43,265 nt of DNA from Paracoccaceae bacterium (GCA_030148005.1 JASBUI010000012.1:1-43265), one strand, 5' to 3'. Positions 7,033-16,645 are shown, counted from the first letter of the stretch. Notes: generated by a model from the letters alone, not told the origin. Numbers and translations: made by a program.

Positions 7033-8319
7033 TTAGCGCGCTGCGTCCAAAGTATCTTCGAAAGTACGAAGGCCAGTGCGCGGGGACTGAACCAACACGG
7101 CCATATTGCCGGGCTTATGTTCGTTTCTGCGCATCTTCATGTGGGCCGCAGGGATGTCTGCCCAGGAAAAGACCTCGGACATGCAGGGGTCAAGCCGACG
7201 CTCCAGCATAAGCTGGTTTGCCTGACTCGCCTGCTTGAGGTTGGCAAAGTGGCTGCCCTGCACGCGCTTTTGGTGCATCCAGAGGTAACGAGCATCCAGC
7301 GTCAGGTTGTACCCGGTTGTCCCGGCACAAATGACGACCATGCCGCCACGCTTGCAGACAAAGGTCGACACAGGGAAGGTGGATTCGCCGGGGTGTTCAA
7401 ACACCATGTCAACGTTGTTGCCCTTGCCCGTGATCTCCCAGATCGCCTTGCCGAACTTGCGTGTCTCGTCAAACCACGCCTTGTACTCGGGCGTGTTGAC
7501 CGTGGGCATCTGACCCCAACAGTTAAAGTCCTTGCGGTTGATCACGCCCTTGGCGCCAAGCGACATCACGAACTCACGCTTGTCTTCGTCGCTGATCACG
7601 CCGATGGCGTTCGCGCCCGCCGTGTTGATCAGCTGGATCGCATAGGAACCCAAACCACCCGAAGCGCCCCAGACCAGAACGTTCTGCCCCGGCTTAAGCG
7701 TGTGCGGGCGGTGCCCGAACAGCATCCGGTAGGCCGTTGCCAGCGTCAGTGTATAACAAGCGCTTTCTTCCCACGTCAGGTGCTGCGGGCGGCGCATCAA
7801 CTGTTGCGCCTGCACGCAAGTGAACTGGGCGAACGACCCGTCGGGGGTTTCATAACCCCAGATCCGCTGGCTTTCCGAAAACATCGGGTCGCCGCCGTTG
7901 CATTCTTCGTCGTCGCCATCGTCCTGATTGCAATGGATCACAACTTCGTCGCCAACCTTCCAGCGCTTGACCTTGTCACCAACCGCCCAGACGATCCCGG
8001 ACGCATCAGAGCCCGCGATGTGAAAATCAGCCTTGTGAACATCAAAGGGGCTGATCGGAATGCCAAGCCCGGCCCAGACGCCATTGTAGTTGACGCCAGC
8101 GGCCATAACGAGAACCAGAACTTCGTGGCTGTCAGGCCGCGGGGTCGCAACTGTTTCCACTTGAAACGCCTTGTCAGGTTCGCCGTGACGCTCGCGCCGG
8201 ATCGTCCAGGCGTACATCTGCGCGGGAACATGACCCAACGGCGGCATCTCACCGACTTCGTAAAGATCCTTTTCAGGAGCATTATAGCTGACGATTGCAG
8301 GCTCGGTATCCAGCGCCAT
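7033..8319 (-). CDS. ccr: Crotonyl-CoA carboxylase/reductase
   Basis: The 428-residue enzyme reductively carboxylates crotonyl-CoA with NADPH and CO2 to (2S)-ethylmalonyl-CoA, the committed step of the ethylmalonyl-CoA pathway. The sequence is a zinc-less MDR-family reductase with a characteristic N-terminus (YAWTIRRERHGEPDKA), the pocket segment GVNYNGVWAGLG (about 75-86), an acidic Cys-containing insertion (HCNQDDGDDEEC) and the NADPH motif GASGGLGS at 218-225. I chose the ATG at 8319 because it has AAAGGATGAGG upstream and gives the family length. An upstream in-frame extension to 8397 would add 26 atypical residues. The ethylmalonyl-CoA mutase is encoded at 12025, mesaconyl-CoA hydratase at 23631 and a malyl-CoA lyase homologue at 25263, so the pathway context is firm. 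Confidence 0.95.
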   Translation of the reverse strand: MALDTEPAIVSYNAPEKDLYEVGEMPPLGHVPAQMYAWTIRRERHGEPDKAFQVETVATPRPDSHEVLVLVMAAGVNYNGVWAGLGIPISPFDVHKADFHIAGSDASGIVWAVGDKVKRWKVGDEVVIHCNQDDGDDEECNGGDPMFSESQRIWGYETPDGSFAQFTCVQAQQLMRRPQHLTWEESACYTLTLATAYRMLFGHRPHTLKPGQNVLVWGASGGLGSYAIQLINTAGANAIGVISDEDKREFVMSLGAKGVINRKDFNCWGQMPTVNTPEYKAWFDETRKFGKAIWEITGKGNNVDMVFEHPGESTFPVSTFVCKRGGMVVICAGTTGYNLTLDARYLWMHQKRVQGSHFANLKQASQANQLMLERRLDPCMSEVFSWADIPAAHMKMRRNEHKPGNMAVLVQSPRTGLRTFEDTLDAAR

Positions 8320-8342
8320 CACGACCTCATCCTTTCGCACAT

Positions 8343-8397
8343 GCAGAATCATTTCTGCTTCGACCAGAGAGATAAATTTCAAAAAGTAACTTTGCAA
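8343..8397 (-). promoter_or_regulatory. Candidate control elements upstream of ccr
   Basis: The dyad GCAGAA-N4-TTCTGC (8343-8358) lies 24-39 bp before the ccr start and could act as an operator or as an mRNA hairpin. TTTGCAA (8391-8397) lies further upstream. Similar TTCTGC/GCAGAA and TTTGCAAA words occur upstream of mcl2, sdhC and mdh (see findings). The function is inferred only from recurrence. Confidence 0.35.
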
Positions 8398-8429
8398 CCC
8401 AAGATGACATGATTTTGTAATTTTATGTC

Positions 8430-9821
8430 TCAGTCGGTGACTATCTGTGCTGCAACTGCATCATGCTGAACATGCTGCTGGATCGAATTTGCATAGTAGC
8501 GCAATACCGCCGCCTCATCCTTTGATGGCATGATTTCAGAGCCTGACCGGGTTGCCAGATGCCGGTTCAAAAGATGTACCAGCGCCGTATCGAAGACGTC
8601 GGCGGCGCCCCATGCATCAAGCGAAGCAGCCCCACTTGGCAATGCGGCGCGCGCGGCTTCGAAGGCTGTGCGAAGCTTGGCCTCTTCAACTGGGCCATCC
8701 GCCTTGAGCAGAACCTGCGCCATAAGCGGGACGGGAAGCACCGGAATGACCTGCCCGATACGCTGCATTAGCTCATCCGCCAGCTCTTCGACCGGGCGCT
8801 CCGGGCCAAACTCTTTCAGCGACAGGGGCGCGCCGTATTGAACGGCCGCATGTCCAAAGCGCAGGAACCTGCCGCGAACCCTTTGCCAAAGCTTTCGCAA
8901 GGTGAACCGGACAATCACGCTCATCCGGGCAGGAAAGCGCCTTGTCCCCGCGCGGTCCGCAGCGATCAGCATGCGGTCTTCGAGAACACGATCATAGTTC
9001 AGGCCAACCGGTACGAAGACAACATCGCGCGCCTGATCCTTGGCGCCTTGCGCAATATAGCTAAGCAGACCCATCTTCGGCGCCTGCAATTTGCCGTTCA
9101 GGCTTAGCCCCCCTTCGGGAAAGACCGCCTGTGCGACGCCCCCGGCGGTGGCAAGCTGAACATAGCGGGCCAGAACCTTGCGATAGAGCGCATTGCGCGA
9201 CTTGCGCCGGATAAAATACGCGCCCATTGAGCGGATCAGCTGGCTCAACGGCCAGACCCGCGCCCATTCGCCTACCGCGTAGGAAAGCGCCGAAGATCGC
9301 GCCGCAAGATAGGTCACCAACATATAGTCCATGTTGCTGCGATGGTTCATCACGTAGATGACCGTGCTGTCGGGGTTTATCGACTTAAGCTGATCACTCC
9401 CGGCCTGACTTGTATCCACATTGTACATCAATCGCGCGAACCAGCGCGAGATGCGGGTCCCAAATCCGAAGTAGGCCGAAGCACTGAAACTGGGCACTAT
9501 TTCACGCGCATAACGTCTTGCCATCTCAAAGGCGACGTTTTCAGGCACCTCTTCCTGATCGGAGTGCTCGGCGATGGCGATCGCGACTTCGGGGTCATAG
9601 ATCAGACGCTGGATCATGTCGTGGCGCCGGGCAAGCTTGAACGGCTCTATCGGGCGGTCCAGCTTTTCGTTCAGCCGCGCAACAAGCCTTTCGGCACGTT
9701 TACGAAAGAACCACCTGACGGAAGGAAAAAGCAAATGCGAAGCCAGCGTCACGACCGCGAACATCACGATCAGGACCAAAAGCCAGATGGGGATTTCAAC
9801 CGTGGCAAACATCCCCGTCAC
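8430..9821 (-). CDS. PlsB-like glycerol-3-phosphate/lysophosphatidate acyltransferase
   Basis: The protein of about 463 residues has an N-terminal transmembrane segment (residues 10-30) and an acyltransferase domain. It shows the catalytic H-x4-D box NHRSNMD, the glycerophosphate-binding region around ARVWPLSQLIRSMGAYFIRR, and FPEGGLSLNGKL as block III. It would acylate glycerol-3-phosphate or a related acceptor in membrane phospholipid synthesis at the inner membrane. The block order resembles PlsB more than the small PlsC, but the length is well below the roughly 800 residues of E. coli PlsB. The start is uncertain: GTG at 9821 or ATG at 9812, neither with a strong ribosome-binding site. 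It is the gene immediately upstream of ccr on the same strand, 110 bp away. Confidence 0.8.
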   Translation of the reverse strand: MTGMFATVEIPIWLLVLIVMFAVVTLASHLLFPSVRWFFRKRAERLVARLNEKLDRPIEPFKLARRHDMIQRLIYDPEVAIAIAEHSDQEEVPENVAFEMARRYAREIVPSFSASAYFGFGTRISRWFARLMYNVDTSQAGSDQLKSINPDSTVIYVMNHRSNMDYMLVTYLAARSSALSYAVGEWARVWPLSQLIRSMGAYFIRRKSRNALYRKVLARYVQLATAGGVAQAVFPEGGLSLNGKLQAPKMGLLSYIAQGAKDQARDVVFVPVGLNYDRVLEDRMLIAADRAGTRRFPARMSVIVRFTLRKLWQRVRGRFLRFGHAAVQYGAPLSLKEFGPERPVEELADELMQRIGQVIPVLPVPLMAQVLLKADGPVEEAKLRTAFEAARAALPSGAASLDAWGAADVFDTALVHLLNRHLATRSGSEIMPSKDEAAVLRYYANSIQQHVQHDAVAAQIVTD

Positions 9822-9854
9822 AGTCTCATCAAAACATTGATGCGTAAACGCAAA

Positions 9855-9885
9855 ACGCGGCGTTCCGTGGGCTGGAACGCCGCGT
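9855..9885 (-). terminator. Rho-independent terminator after phoX
   Basis: A perfect 12-bp GC-rich stem (9855-9866 with 9874-9885) has a 7-base loop and is followed on the minus strand by TTTT. It lies 67 bp beyond the phoX stop and isolates phoX from the acyltransferase gene. Confidence 0.8.
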
Positions 9886-9952
9886 CTGATTATAGCGCCT
9901 GTCGGTCAATGACCCGGCAGCAAGGCCGCCGGGCCACTTCTTGCCTTCGGCG

Positions 9953-11827
9953 TCAGCTTCCGGATTTGATCACGGGCGGCATGCCCGTGATATAGCCGGT
10001 CGGCGCTTGCTGGCGATCCATCCAGTTTGCCGTCACCTCATCCATGACCGCGCGAAGCGTGGCATTGTCGCCCGGATCGAAGTCGCCGACATGTTGCGCG
10101 TTTGTCAGAGCATAAGGGTGGCCGCCGATGTTTTCCTGAACGCGCAGGCCGGTAAGCTCTGCACCTGCGGCCGCATAAAGCAGCGGCACGGGCGCTGTCA
10201 TCCCGTCCTGCCAAGCCCAAAGCACGTTGTTCAGGTGCATGCCGGAATCTTCCCCGACAAAGAGCGTCTTGTACTCGGCCGACCAGTAAAGGTTGTCAGG
10301 GTTGGCGACCTTGCCCAGTTCGGCCTTGTTGCCCATGTCATCCGGCCCGGCAAGATCGGCGCCCAAAAGGCCCTGCGGAACCGACATGGACACGGCCACA
10401 TAGGCGCTGTCGATCACGTTGCCTTCGCTGTCCTTCTGCCCGCCCTTGACCGGCAACTCATAAACACCCCCGGCCTTAACGCCGCTGAGGCGAATATGAT
10501 CGCCTGCCTCGCCAGAACCTGTGCCTTCCGTCATACCTTTGCCGATGTCCGAGATGGCAAGGAACATCCGGCCACCATCGGGGTCAAAGGCCATGCCTTC
10601 GGCTTTGCGAAACTCGGTGGTTGCCCCCTTGATCCCGGCATAGCGCATGGTTTCCAGAAAGGCCGCGGCCTTGTCGTTCTTGACGGTCAGATACTCGGGC
10701 GTCTTCACCGACCCGACGAGTATTTCTTTGTGCCCTTCGGCAGGCTTGCCCGCGTCGTGGAAGATGTCCGACCACTGGATACCGCCATCGACCATCGCTT
10801 TGAGCTCTGCATCATTTGCATGGCCCAGCTTGATCCACTCAATACCAAAGTTGCCACCGTCCTTGCCCGACTTCTGATCCAGCTTGGCCGCGTAAAGCGT
10901 GCCCGAAGACAGATCGCCAGCGCGGTCGGCGATGAACATTGTAAAGGCTTGGTTGGTGCCGTCATGCGGACCATAGACGGTGCGCTGATCCGGCATGACC
11001 TGCGCCATCTCATATGTGCCGCGACCAACCGCATAGTGTTTGGTCACCCGCGTCTCACCGCCCGGAAGAACGGTGATTTCGGGCAGGATGCCCTGCTCAT
11101 ACGGCGATGCCGCGCGGCGATCACCGAAGTAAAGCTTTGTCATCGCAGCAAGCACATCGGGGCGGCCAGCCTTGCGGTCCGCTTCGACGCTGCGCCCATC
11201 GGCGCTGTAGTTCTCAGAGCTTGTCAGGAAGGTCCCCCAAGGGGTTACCGTGGCATTGCAGGCGACGGTCAACCCGCCGACGGCGCCGAAATCAACCGGT
11301 TGCTGGGACAGGGGCGTCAAGGCGCCAGTGACCGGATCCTGCGACAGTTCGGTCAGCACGACCGAAGAGGGCAGGATCGACCCAAGCGCTTTGCGGCTGG
11401 ACGATCCATCGGCCAGAAGCCAGCTGTATTCATAGTTCGACAGATGATAGAGGCGCCCGGCAACCTGCATCAGGGCAGATCCATCCGGGGTTTGGTTTAC
11501 AACATAGGCCCCTTCCGCCGTCGGGTCGGCAATCGGCTTCATGTACTCATCATAAAGCGTGCCCGCCGGCGCGGTGTTCTCGCCCACCTTGGTCTGGCTT
11601 CCGAACAAAAGGTTGTAGGCCAGCTTGGTCTCTGAGACCGAGCCGTTCTTGTAGCTTGCCCGCACCTTTGCCGAGGTGAACATACGCGCCATTTCCTTGG
11701 GGCTTTGCGGAGCGGCCGAAGCCACCCATTCGACACTGGCAATCTCGCCGGCAAGCGCCGAGCCGCCAATTGCTGCAAATGCAACACCACTCATCAATAC
11801 CGATCTGACAATACGCCGCGTCTTCAT
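9953..11827 (-). CDS. phoX: PhoX-family alkaline phosphatase (DUF839 protein)
   Basis: This is a 624-residue exported protein of the PhoX/DUF839 family; PhoX enzymes are calcium/iron-dependent monoesterases of the periplasm. The N-terminus has TRRIVRS followed by a hydrophobic stretch and ALAGE, which could be a Tat or Sec signal with cleavage near residue 24. Family features include YNLLFGSQT near residue 70, CNATVTPWGTFLTSSE, DGTNQAFTMFIADR, FRKAEGMAFDPDGGRMFLA, and the C-terminal NIGGHPYALTNAQHVGDF. I chose the ATG at 11827 because AAAGGACATGAG precedes it and a signal peptide begins there; the ORF itself runs up to 11995. No clear Pho box (CTGTCAT repeats) is visible in the 197 bp shared with the mutase gene. 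Phosphatase activity is inferred from the family. Confidence 0.85.
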   Translation of the reverse strand: MKTRRIVRSVLMSGVAFAAIGGSALAGEIASVEWVASAAPQSPKEMARMFTSAKVRASYKNGSVSETKLAYNLLFGSQTKVGENTAPAGTLYDEYMKPIADPTAEGAYVVNQTPDGSALMQVAGRLYHLSNYEYSWLLADGSSSRKALGSILPSSVVLTELSQDPVTGALTPLSQQPVDFGAVGGLTVACNATVTPWGTFLTSSENYSADGRSVEADRKAGRPDVLAAMTKLYFGDRRAASPYEQGILPEITVLPGGETRVTKHYAVGRGTYEMAQVMPDQRTVYGPHDGTNQAFTMFIADRAGDLSSGTLYAAKLDQKSGKDGGNFGIEWIKLGHANDAELKAMVDGGIQWSDIFHDAGKPAEGHKEILVGSVKTPEYLTVKNDKAAAFLETMRYAGIKGATTEFRKAEGMAFDPDGGRMFLAISDIGKGMTEGTGSGEAGDHIRLSGVKAGGVYELPVKGGQKDSEGNVIDSAYVAVSMSVPQGLLGADLAGPDDMGNKAELGKVANPDNLYWSAEYKTLFVGEDSGMHLNNVLWAWQDGMTAPVPLLYAAAGAELTGLRVQENIGGHPYALTNAQHVGDFDPGDNATLRAVMDEVTANWMDRQQAPTGYITGMPPVIKSGS

Positions 11828-12024
11828 CTCATGTCCTTTCAGGGCTGCAGAAGATTTGGCGGCAGGTTTCCACCCTTCTGTGACGCCCGGGCGAACCTTC
11901 GGTAAAGATTTGATGACGCCGCCATGGATCGGCTCTTGCCGCAGTGCAGAAATCATGTTTAAACACTTCTTGCGAAAATCGTCGCCATGCCGCAACTAAA
12001 TTACCCAAACCTACGGATGCCAAG

Positions 12025-13995
12025 ATGACTGATAGCCCCCGGAAAGACCGCCCCTGGCTGTTTCGCACCTATGCCGGGCATTCGACGGCCAAGGCATCGA
12101 ACCTGCTTTACAAGGGCAATCTGGCCAAAGGGCAAACCGGTCTTTCGGTCGCCTTCGATCTTCCCACGCAAACGGGGTACGACAGCGATCATGAACTGGC
12201 CGCGGGCGAGGTTGGCAAGGTTGGCGTTCCCATCGGTCACCTTGGCGATATGCGCGCGCTCTTTGACCAGATACCTCTGGATCAGATGAACACCTCGATG
12301 ACGATCAACGCGACAGCCCCTTGGCTTTTGGCGCTCTACATCGCTGTGGCCGAGGAACAGGGCGCCGACATTTCCGCCCTGCAGGGCACCGTTCAGAACG
12401 ACATCATCAAGGAATACCTTAGCCGCGGCACCTATATCTGCCCGCCCGCGCCCAGCCTGCGCATGATCACCGACGTTGCGGCCTACACGCGCGAGCATCT
12501 GCCGAAATGGAACCCGATGAATGTCTGTTCCTACCATCTGCAAGAGGCTGGCGCGACGCCGGAACAGGAACTTGCCTTTGCACTGGCCACCGCGACCGCC
12601 GTGCTGGACGATCTGCAATCGAAGGTCCCGGCCGAGCATTTCCCGGCCATGGTCGGTCGCATTTCTTTTTTCGTTAACGCCGGAATTCGTTTTGTGACCG
12701 AGATGTGCAAGATGCGCGCCTTCGTCGAGCTTTGGGATGAGATCACGCAGGAACGCTATGGCGTGAGCGATCCCAAGTTCCGCCGCTTTCGCTATGGTGT
12801 TCAGGTCAACTCACTTGGCCTGACCGAACAACAGCCCGAAAACAACGTCTATCGCATCCTGCTGGAGATGCTTGCGGTTACCCTGTCCAAGAACGCGCGC
12901 GCCCGCGCGGTTCAGCTTCCGGCATGGAATGAGGCGCTTGGCCTTCCGCGCCCTTGGGACCAGCAATGGTCGCTTCGGATGCAGCAGATCCTGGCCTTTG
13001 AAACGGACCTTCTGGAATACGAGGACCTTTTTGACGGCAACCCTGCGGTCACACGCAAGGTTGATGCTTTGAAAGCGGGGGCACGGGCCGAACTGGCGCA
13101 GATTGACGGCATGGGCGGCGCTGTGGCAGCAATTGAGTACATGAAGTCCCGCCTGGTCGAGGCCAACGCCGATCGCATCGGCTCTATCGAAACCGGCGCG
13201 ACAACAGTCGTCGGTGTCAACCGCTGGACAGAGGCCGAAGACAGCCCTCTGACGGCAGGGGAAGACACGATAATGGTCGCAGACGCTGATGCAGAAGCAG
13301 ACCAGATCGCCCGTTTGGTCGCGTGGAGGGAGGCCCGCGACCAACGGGCGGTTCAAAAGGCCCTGCAAGAGTTGCGCGAGGCGGCCGCCAGTGGCCAGAA
13401 CATCATGGGCCCATCGATTGCAGCAGCCCGCGCCGGTGCCACTACGGGCGAATGGGGCGACATGGTACGCGCCGCTTTCGGCCAGTACCGGGCACCGACC
13501 GGGGTGTCGCGCAACCCCTCGAACCGCACCGAAGGACTGGATGAAATCCGCACTGCCGTGAACGTGGCCTCTGACCACCTTGGCCGGCGCCTGAAACTTC
13601 TGGTCGGCAAGCCGGGCCTTGACGGGCATTCAAACGGAGCCGAGCAGATCGCCGCCCGCGCGCGCGACTGTGGCATGGACATTGCCTATGAAGGAATTCG
13701 CCTGACACCGGATGAGATTGTCGCCGCCGCAAAGGCAGAGGACGCCCATGTTGTTGGCCTGTCGATCCTGTCAGGAAGCCACATCCCATTGGTGCGCGAT
13801 CTGATGCGCAAAATGGCAGAGGCCGGTTTGGGAAGCATCCCCGTCGTTGTAGGCGGCATCATCCCACAGGAAGACGCCGATCTTCTGACCAGCCTTGGCG
13901 TTGCCCGCGTCTATACCCCCAAGGATTTTGAACTGAACCGCATCATGTTCGACATTGTCGGGTTGGTTGACGGCCCCGCCGTCGCCGCCGAGTAA
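12025..13995 (+). CDS. ecm: Ethylmalonyl-CoA mutase (MeaA type), B12-dependent
   Basis: The 656-residue adenosylcobalamin-dependent acyl-CoA mutase converts (2R)-ethylmalonyl-CoA to (2S)-methylsuccinyl-CoA. An N-terminal TIM-barrel domain (about 1-500) carries the substrate-tunnel segments RPWLFRTYAGHSTA, GLSVAFDLPTQTGYDSD and NTSMTINATAPWLLALY. The C-terminal B12 domain has DGHSNG at 533-538 (the D-x-H-x2-G lower-ligand motif), GLSILSGSH and VVVGGII. Length and sequence match MeaA/Ecm rather than methylmalonyl-CoA mutase, which has a longer N-terminal domain. The ATG at 12025 starts the conserved MTDSPRKDRPWLFRTYAG. It diverges from phoX with a 197-bp gap. Together with ccr this sets the front half of the ethylmalonyl-CoA pathway. 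Confidence 0.92.
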   Translation: MTDSPRKDRPWLFRTYAGHSTAKASNLLYKGNLAKGQTGLSVAFDLPTQTGYDSDHELAAGEVGKVGVPIGHLGDMRALFDQIPLDQMNTSMTINATAPWLLALYIAVAEEQGADISALQGTVQNDIIKEYLSRGTYICPPAPSLRMITDVAAYTREHLPKWNPMNVCSYHLQEAGATPEQELAFALATATAVLDDLQSKVPAEHFPAMVGRISFFVNAGIRFVTEMCKMRAFVELWDEITQERYGVSDPKFRRFRYGVQVNSLGLTEQQPENNVYRILLEMLAVTLSKNARARAVQLPAWNEALGLPRPWDQQWSLRMQQILAFETDLLEYEDLFDGNPAVTRKVDALKAGARAELAQIDGMGGAVAAIEYMKSRLVEANADRIGSIETGATTVVGVNRWTEAEDSPLTAGEDTIMVADADAEADQIARLVAWREARDQRAVQKALQELREAAASGQNIMGPSIAAARAGATTGEWGDMVRAAFGQYRAPTGVSRNPSNRTEGLDEIRTAVNVASDHLGRRLKLLVGKPGLDGHSNGAEQIAARARDCGMDIAYEGIRLTPDEIVAAAKAEDAHVVGLSILSGSHIPLVRDLMRKMAEAGLGSIPVVVGGIIPQEDADLLTSLGVARVYTPKDFELNRIMFDIVGLVDGPAVAAE

Positions 13996-14063
13996 CGGCA
14001 CCCGGGCCCTTTTCAAGCGGCCGCCTGCGGGTATAGTCGCCGCTGCAACCAAAAGGGTAAGGC

Positions 14064-14771
14064 ATGACAATCCACATAGGCGCCGAGCCGGGCCAGATCG
14101 CGGAAACCGTTCTTATGCCCGGCGATCCTTACCGCGCGAAATGGGCCGCAGAGACTTTTCTGGACGATCCGAAACTCGTCAACGAAGTGCGCGGGATGCT
14201 GGGCTTTACCGGCACATGGAAAGGGCACCCTGTGACCATTCAGGGAAGCGGCATGGGCATGCCTTCCCTGTCGATCTATGCCAATGAGCTGACCCGCGAT
14301 TATGGCGCCAAGACGCTGATCAGGATCGGCTCTTGCGGGGCGATGCAGCCCGATATCAAGGTGCGCGATCTGGTCCTTGCGATGACCGCAACCACCCTTT
14401 CCACGCCATCCAGGGGCATTTTCGGGGATCTCAACTTTGCGCCCTGCGCGGACTGGGGCCTTTTGCAAGCAGCCGCTGCCGAAGCGCGCAATCACAACGT
14501 CGCCACGCACGTCGGCGGCATCTATTCCTCGGACGTGTTCTATGACGAGCGGCCCGATCTCAACGAACAGATGGTGCGCCATGGCGTTCTGGCCGTCGAA
14601 ATGGAAGCGGCAGAGCTTTATATCCTTGCCGCCCGGCACAAGTTGCGGGCGCTTGCGGTTCTGACGGTGTCCGATCACCTTTTGACCGGGGATGCCCTGC
14701 CATCGGAGGAGCGCGAGAAAAGCTTTGGCCAGATGGTAGAGATTGCCCTTGCCGCTGCCTTTGCAGGCTAG
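14064..14771 (+). CDS. deoD: Purine nucleoside phosphorylase, hexameric (DeoD) type
   Basis: The 235-residue DeoD-family enzyme performs phosphorolysis of purine nucleosides, including adenosine. Visible motifs are MPGDPYRA at 18-25 (phosphate loop), GSGMGMPS at 61-68, [12 protein letters not shown] from 87, VEMEA at 178-182 (ribose binding) and SDHLLTG at 203-209, with the catalytic Asp at 204, matching the E. coli numbering. A strong AAGGTAAGGC region precedes the ATG. The stop codon overlaps the stop of the convergent dehydrogenase gene. The structurally distinct trimeric enzyme at 276 makes this window carry both PNP types, which differ in base preference. Confidence 0.93.
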   Translation: MTIHIGAEPGQIAETVLMPGDPYRAKWAAETFLDDPKLVNEVRGMLGFTGTWKGHPVTIQGSGMGMPSLSIYANELTRDYGAKTLIRIGSCGAMQPDIKVRDLVLAMTATTLSTPSRGIFGDLNFAPCADWGLLQAAAAEARNHNVATHVGGIYSSDVFYDERPDLNEQMVRHGVLAVEMEAAELYILAARHKLRALAVLTVSDHLLTGDALPSEEREKSFGQMVEIALAAAFAG

Positions 14772-15640
14772 TCCCGGGGCCAGACTTCACGACTGATCGC
14801 GTTCCAGTCGTCATCGCCCGACCCTTTTTCCACGGCCTGTGAAAACCGGTCCCAAAGGATCTCTGCAAAGCGGGCATCAACGCCTGCCTTTTCGGCAAGC
14901 CCGCGCGCCAGACCGACATCCTTGCGCCCCAGCGCCAAACGAAATCCCGGCGGTTGAAACGCCTGATCTAGGATGATGCGGCCATAGTTCTGATGGATCA
15001 CCGACCCGAAAACCGAAGCGCTCATCATTTCGTGAAACGCTTTTGGATCGGCGCCCGTTCCCGCCAGCATTGCAAATGCCTCTGACATCGCCTCGATCGC
15101 GCTTGAGATCAGGAAGTTCCCGGCGATCTTTACCTTCAAAGCCGTCTCTGGTTCATCGCCGAAATGGTTGATGGACTGGGATACAGCCTCAAGCATCGGG
15201 CGGGCCGCAGTGCACCCCGCCTCGCTTCCAGACAGGGCAACCCAAAGTTTGCCCGCCGCTGCCGCCTCGGGGCGGCCGAAAACGGGGGCACAAACCAACT
15301 CGGCCCTTGGCCAGTGCTTGGCGGCAAGAGAGGTTATGATATCGGGGCTGACCGAGGACATTGATATATGTGTGCCCCCCTCTGGTAGCCCGCCCAGAAT
15401 TCCGCCCGGCCCGGTTGTGACGCTTTCAAGCGCCTCATCATTTGCCACGAAGGACGCCACAAGGCCGACCTTGGCGGCCTCTGCCGGATCGGCAGCGATC
15501 TGCACGTTTTCGGCGCCTTGAAACCGGTCCAGCGCCTTGGCACTGCGGTTCCATAAAGTGACCTGCCACCCCTGATCCAAAAGCCGGTCAGCAAGCCCGC
15601 CGCCCATTCCGCCAACACCGACAATTCCAACCGCTTTCAT
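14768..15640 (-). CDS. NAD(P)-dependent oxidoreductase, 3-hydroxyisobutyrate dehydrogenase family
   Basis: The 290-residue beta-hydroxyacid dehydrogenase has the N-terminal Rossmann motif [14 protein letters not shown] (about 7-20) and the family's catalytic lysine region [20 protein letters not shown] (about 168-187), followed by the all-alpha C-terminal domain. [11 protein letters not shown] after the second strand carries an Arg at the position that in NADPH-using members contacts the phosphate. Substrates in the family include 3-hydroxyisobutyrate, tartronate semialdehyde and succinic or glyoxylic semialdehydes, and no specific one can be assigned. It converges with deoD, with overlapping stop codons. 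Confidence 0.85.
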   Translation of the reverse strand: MKAVGIVGVGGMGGGLADRLLDQGWQVTLWNRSAKALDRFQGAENVQIAADPAEAAKVGLVASFVANDEALESVTTGPGGILGGLPEGGTHISMSSVSPDIITSLAAKHWPRAELVCAPVFGRPEAAAAGKLWVALSGSEAGCTAARPMLEAVSQSINHFGDEPETALKVKIAGNFLISSAIEAMSEAFAMLAGTGADPKAFHEMMSASVFGSVIHQNYGRIILDQAFQPPGFRLALGRKDVGLARGLAEKAGVDARFAEILWDRFSQAVEKGSGDDDWNAISREVWPRD

Positions 15641-15716
15641 CTTGGCCTACTCCGCAAATCTGTTTTGCAATCTTCATCCGCACCGCGCGGACCGAAGGGG
15701 CATGACCGCCCAAGGG

Positions 15717-16577
15717 CTAAAGCCCGTGCCCGCCCATGTAATCGCTAACCTTCGGCTGCGACCAGCCGCCTAGCGCAGCCACCTCTGGCTTTAGAATGCT
15801 GACCCGCAGCGGGTGGCATTCTGCGACATCGCTGGAATGCTCGGCGCTGCAATCCCCGCCCGGACAGGCGCTTAGCACCCCGATCAGGTCAATCTCTGCC
15901 AGAAACTCGATAAAGTCACCCGGACGTACCGGACTGGCCTTCATGAAATACTGATGCGTGTCAGCGGTAAAGCCTGTGCACATGAAAACGTTGAGAACGT
16001 CATGCACCAACGGCTCTGCCTTGTGCGGCGCCAACCCCTCACCCACCATCGCGCGCGTCAGGTTCGAATGGCAGCAATGATGGTAGTCGCCGCCTGACAA
16101 AAGCTTGTGCGTATAAGGATCACACCTTGTTCCGATCACATCATGTACCGAAGCTCCGAACCGGTCGAACCCGTACCAGTCCAATGTATCATGCGTGATG
16201 GTGGCCATCGGGCGCAGATAGGGAAAGGATGACCACATCCTATCGCCCGTGCTTAGGTGCGTGCCATGTAGCGCGCGGGTTTTGCCGGAATAGAATTTTT
16301 CGTTGAAATCATGTGAGGCAAAGAGGTTCAGATCCCCGACCTGCGGCCCCTCTACGCTTTCGATCCGAAAGAAATGCCCGGCCGGTACGCGAAACGCCCG
16401 CGCCTCGCGGGGTGGCACAATAACATTTGCAACTTCGCTGAGGCCCGCGCGGGCCGCTTGGTAAAGCGCCATGTCGGGCTGGGGCAATGTGGCGGTAGGA
16501 TAGCAGATGACGGGCGCTACATCCCGGCGCGCCGCAGCATCGGGCGGCGGTCTGTTCTCGGGCTGGGTCGGCTTCAT
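15717..16577 (-). CDS. DUF1989 / urea-carboxylase-associated family protein
   Basis: The 286-residue protein is recognised as DUF1989 from the pattern VPAGHFFRIESVEGPQVGDLN, GDRMWSSFPYLRPMATI, the Cys/His cluster DYHHCCHSNL and a later VLNVFMCTGF. The GGDCS motif near the C-terminus (CPGGDCSAEH) is also usual. Members accompany urea carboxylase/allophanate genes or act on guanidine-type compounds. Here no such neighbour is present, so the function is open. The conserved Cys and His residues suggest a metal site. It is followed by 76 bp and then the dehydrogenase on the same strand, possibly co-transcribed. Confidence 0.75.
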   Translation of the reverse strand: MKPTQPENRPPPDAAARRDVAPVICYPTATLPQPDMALYQAARAGLSEVANVIVPPREARAFRVPAGHFFRIESVEGPQVGDLNLFASHDFNEKFYSGKTRALHGTHLSTGDRMWSSFPYLRPMATITHDTLDWYGFDRFGASVHDVIGTRCDPYTHKLLSGGDYHHCCHSNLTRAMVGEGLAPHKAEPLVHDVLNVFMCTGFTADTHQYFMKASPVRPGDFIEFLAEIDLIGVLSACPGGDCSAEHSSDVAECHPLRVSILKPEVAALGGWSQPKVSDYMGGHGL

Positions 16578-16645
16578 TCAAGGCTCCATGGGCGGTCTAG
16601 CCAAAAGCTAGCGTCAGAACCGCCCGGGCGCCAATCAAATGCGTG

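Noticed and set aside
7117..8412. 431-codon plus-strand frame opposite ccr
   Set aside because: The minus strand encodes full-length Ccr with all motifs. The opposite frame is Arg/His-rich with no domain.
9941..11635. 564-codon plus-strand frame opposite phoX
   Set aside because: PhoX motifs, a signal peptide and a ribosome-binding site are on the minus strand. The opposite frame has no recognisable domain and arises from G+C-rich codon bias.
11828..12024. Pho box upstream of phoX
   Set aside because: CTGTGACG occurs once at 11878-11885 but there is no second CTGTCAT-like half at the proper spacing.
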